From: Escarpia spicata
Taxonomy: Eukaryota; Annelida; Polychaeta; Sabellida; Siboglinidae
Assembly (NCBI GenBank): GCA_963995525.1
Contig: OZ023213.1
Coordinates: 15,734,033 to 15,798,032, forward strand
Reading direction: 5' to 3'
DNA: 64,000 nucleotides
The notes under the pieces were generated by a model, which saw only the letters and a program-made list of their open reading frames with translations, was not told the DNA's origin and searched no databases. Below, one piece after another: positions 63,776 through 64,000 of this stretch (within the stretch, counting starts at the first letter, position 1; each line of letters opens with the position of its first letter). Both the position numbers and the translations under genes were made by a program.

Positions 63776-64000
63776 ATGTTGAAGACACCTTATTACCGAC
63801 CTCGCAATGCAGCAGACTCGAGTGACGAGGACGAGCCGACGAGCCGACCCATCATGCCGGTGACCAACCGCCCTTCCGTGCCGTCGGAATTAGACGCCGT
63901 GGACATCTCAACTCTAGAATCAACGGTATGCCCCGACCCTGTTATCGAGGTCAGAGGTTTCCTTATCGACAATGTACTCAAGCATACTCCCTTCTACATC
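63776..64000 (+). CDS. Zinc-ribbon protein gene, 5' part (runs off end)
   Basis: The first 75 codons of the gene described at 4957-6505, identical except for an Arg-to-Leu change just before KHTPFYI. It stops at the window edge immediately before the zinc-ribbon CRYC motif. No lesion is present in the visible part, so this copy may be intact. Confidence 0.7.
   Translation, partial: MLKTPYYRPRNAADSSDEDEPTSRPIMPVTNRPSVPSELDAVDISTLESTVCPDPVIEVRGFLIDNVLKHTPFYI

Larger units (their letters stand above)
63082..64000 (+). mobile_element. Second copy of island 1 element, left end
   Basis: Begins AGTAGTAAAGGAGGTCCC after CATATA exactly as at 4265 and continues with the subterminal repeats and promoter to the window end. 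Same insertion site as in copy 1, so it was duplicated with its flank and not inserted independently. Confidence 0.85.

Overview
The window looks like repeat-rich DNA from an animal, probably a marine invertebrate. It has GT-AG introns, AATAAA poly(A) signals, TATA-box promoters, L2/CR1-type and other non-LTR retrotransposon fragments, a tRNA-derived SINE, a ZMYM1-like hAT relic and very long (GT)n, (GTAT)n and (ATAGATAC)n arrays. Nothing is operonic or prokaryotic. I cannot assign a phylum. Most long open frames here are microsatellite translations (CVCV, HTHT, MYVC) and are not genes.

The backbone is a complex repeat unit (called R here), about 7.5 kb without insertions. It is built from two arms in opposite orientation plus a SINE-containing tail. 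Copy 1 is 1-17132, copy 2 is 17133-58739 and copy 3 starts at 58740 and runs off the end. Copies 1 and 3 both carry the same 9.6 kb mobile element at the same place, so the larger period is about 58.7 kb. Copy 2 lacks that element but is interrupted by about 33.6 kb (17767-51340).

Three long palindromic islands lie in this backbone. Island 1 (4265-13850) is a Polinton/Maverick-like foldback element: AG...CT termini, a perfect 6-bp CATATA target duplication, terminal inverted repeats of about 2.9 and 4.1 kb, and a related empty site near 54550. Each inverted repeat carries a copy of a two-exon gene for a protein with an RPA-like zinc ribbon, a C2HC finger and a C-terminal Cys/His cluster. The left copy is intact (360 aa) and the right copy is broken. 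The centre encodes a 249-aa protein. No polymerase, integrase or capsid gene is visible, so the element is non-autonomous if this classification is right. Island 2 (28735-38023) has AGTTATAAGGGCCC ends and carries a complete NADAR/YbiA-like gene (142 aa) in the right arm and a 3' fragment of it in the left arm. Its middle is a 65-bp minisatellite flanked by kilobases of oppositely oriented microsatellite. Island 3 (about 38185-49700) is an inverted duplication of a host-type gene. The right copy is a four-coding-exon gene for a 194-aa secreted protein with 23 cysteines and three CBM14/peritrophin-like modules, one per exon. The left copy is a pseudogene. The island interior is filled with rearranged LINE fragments.

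The remaining sequence (17767-28735, 41300-43150, 46300-47170, 50200-51240) holds decayed repeats, LINE and hAT relics or nothing recognisable. The genes best supported as functional are the CBM14-like gene (47396-49565), the NADAR gene (37189-37617), the zinc-ribbon gene (4957-6505) and the 249-aa gene (8647-9396).
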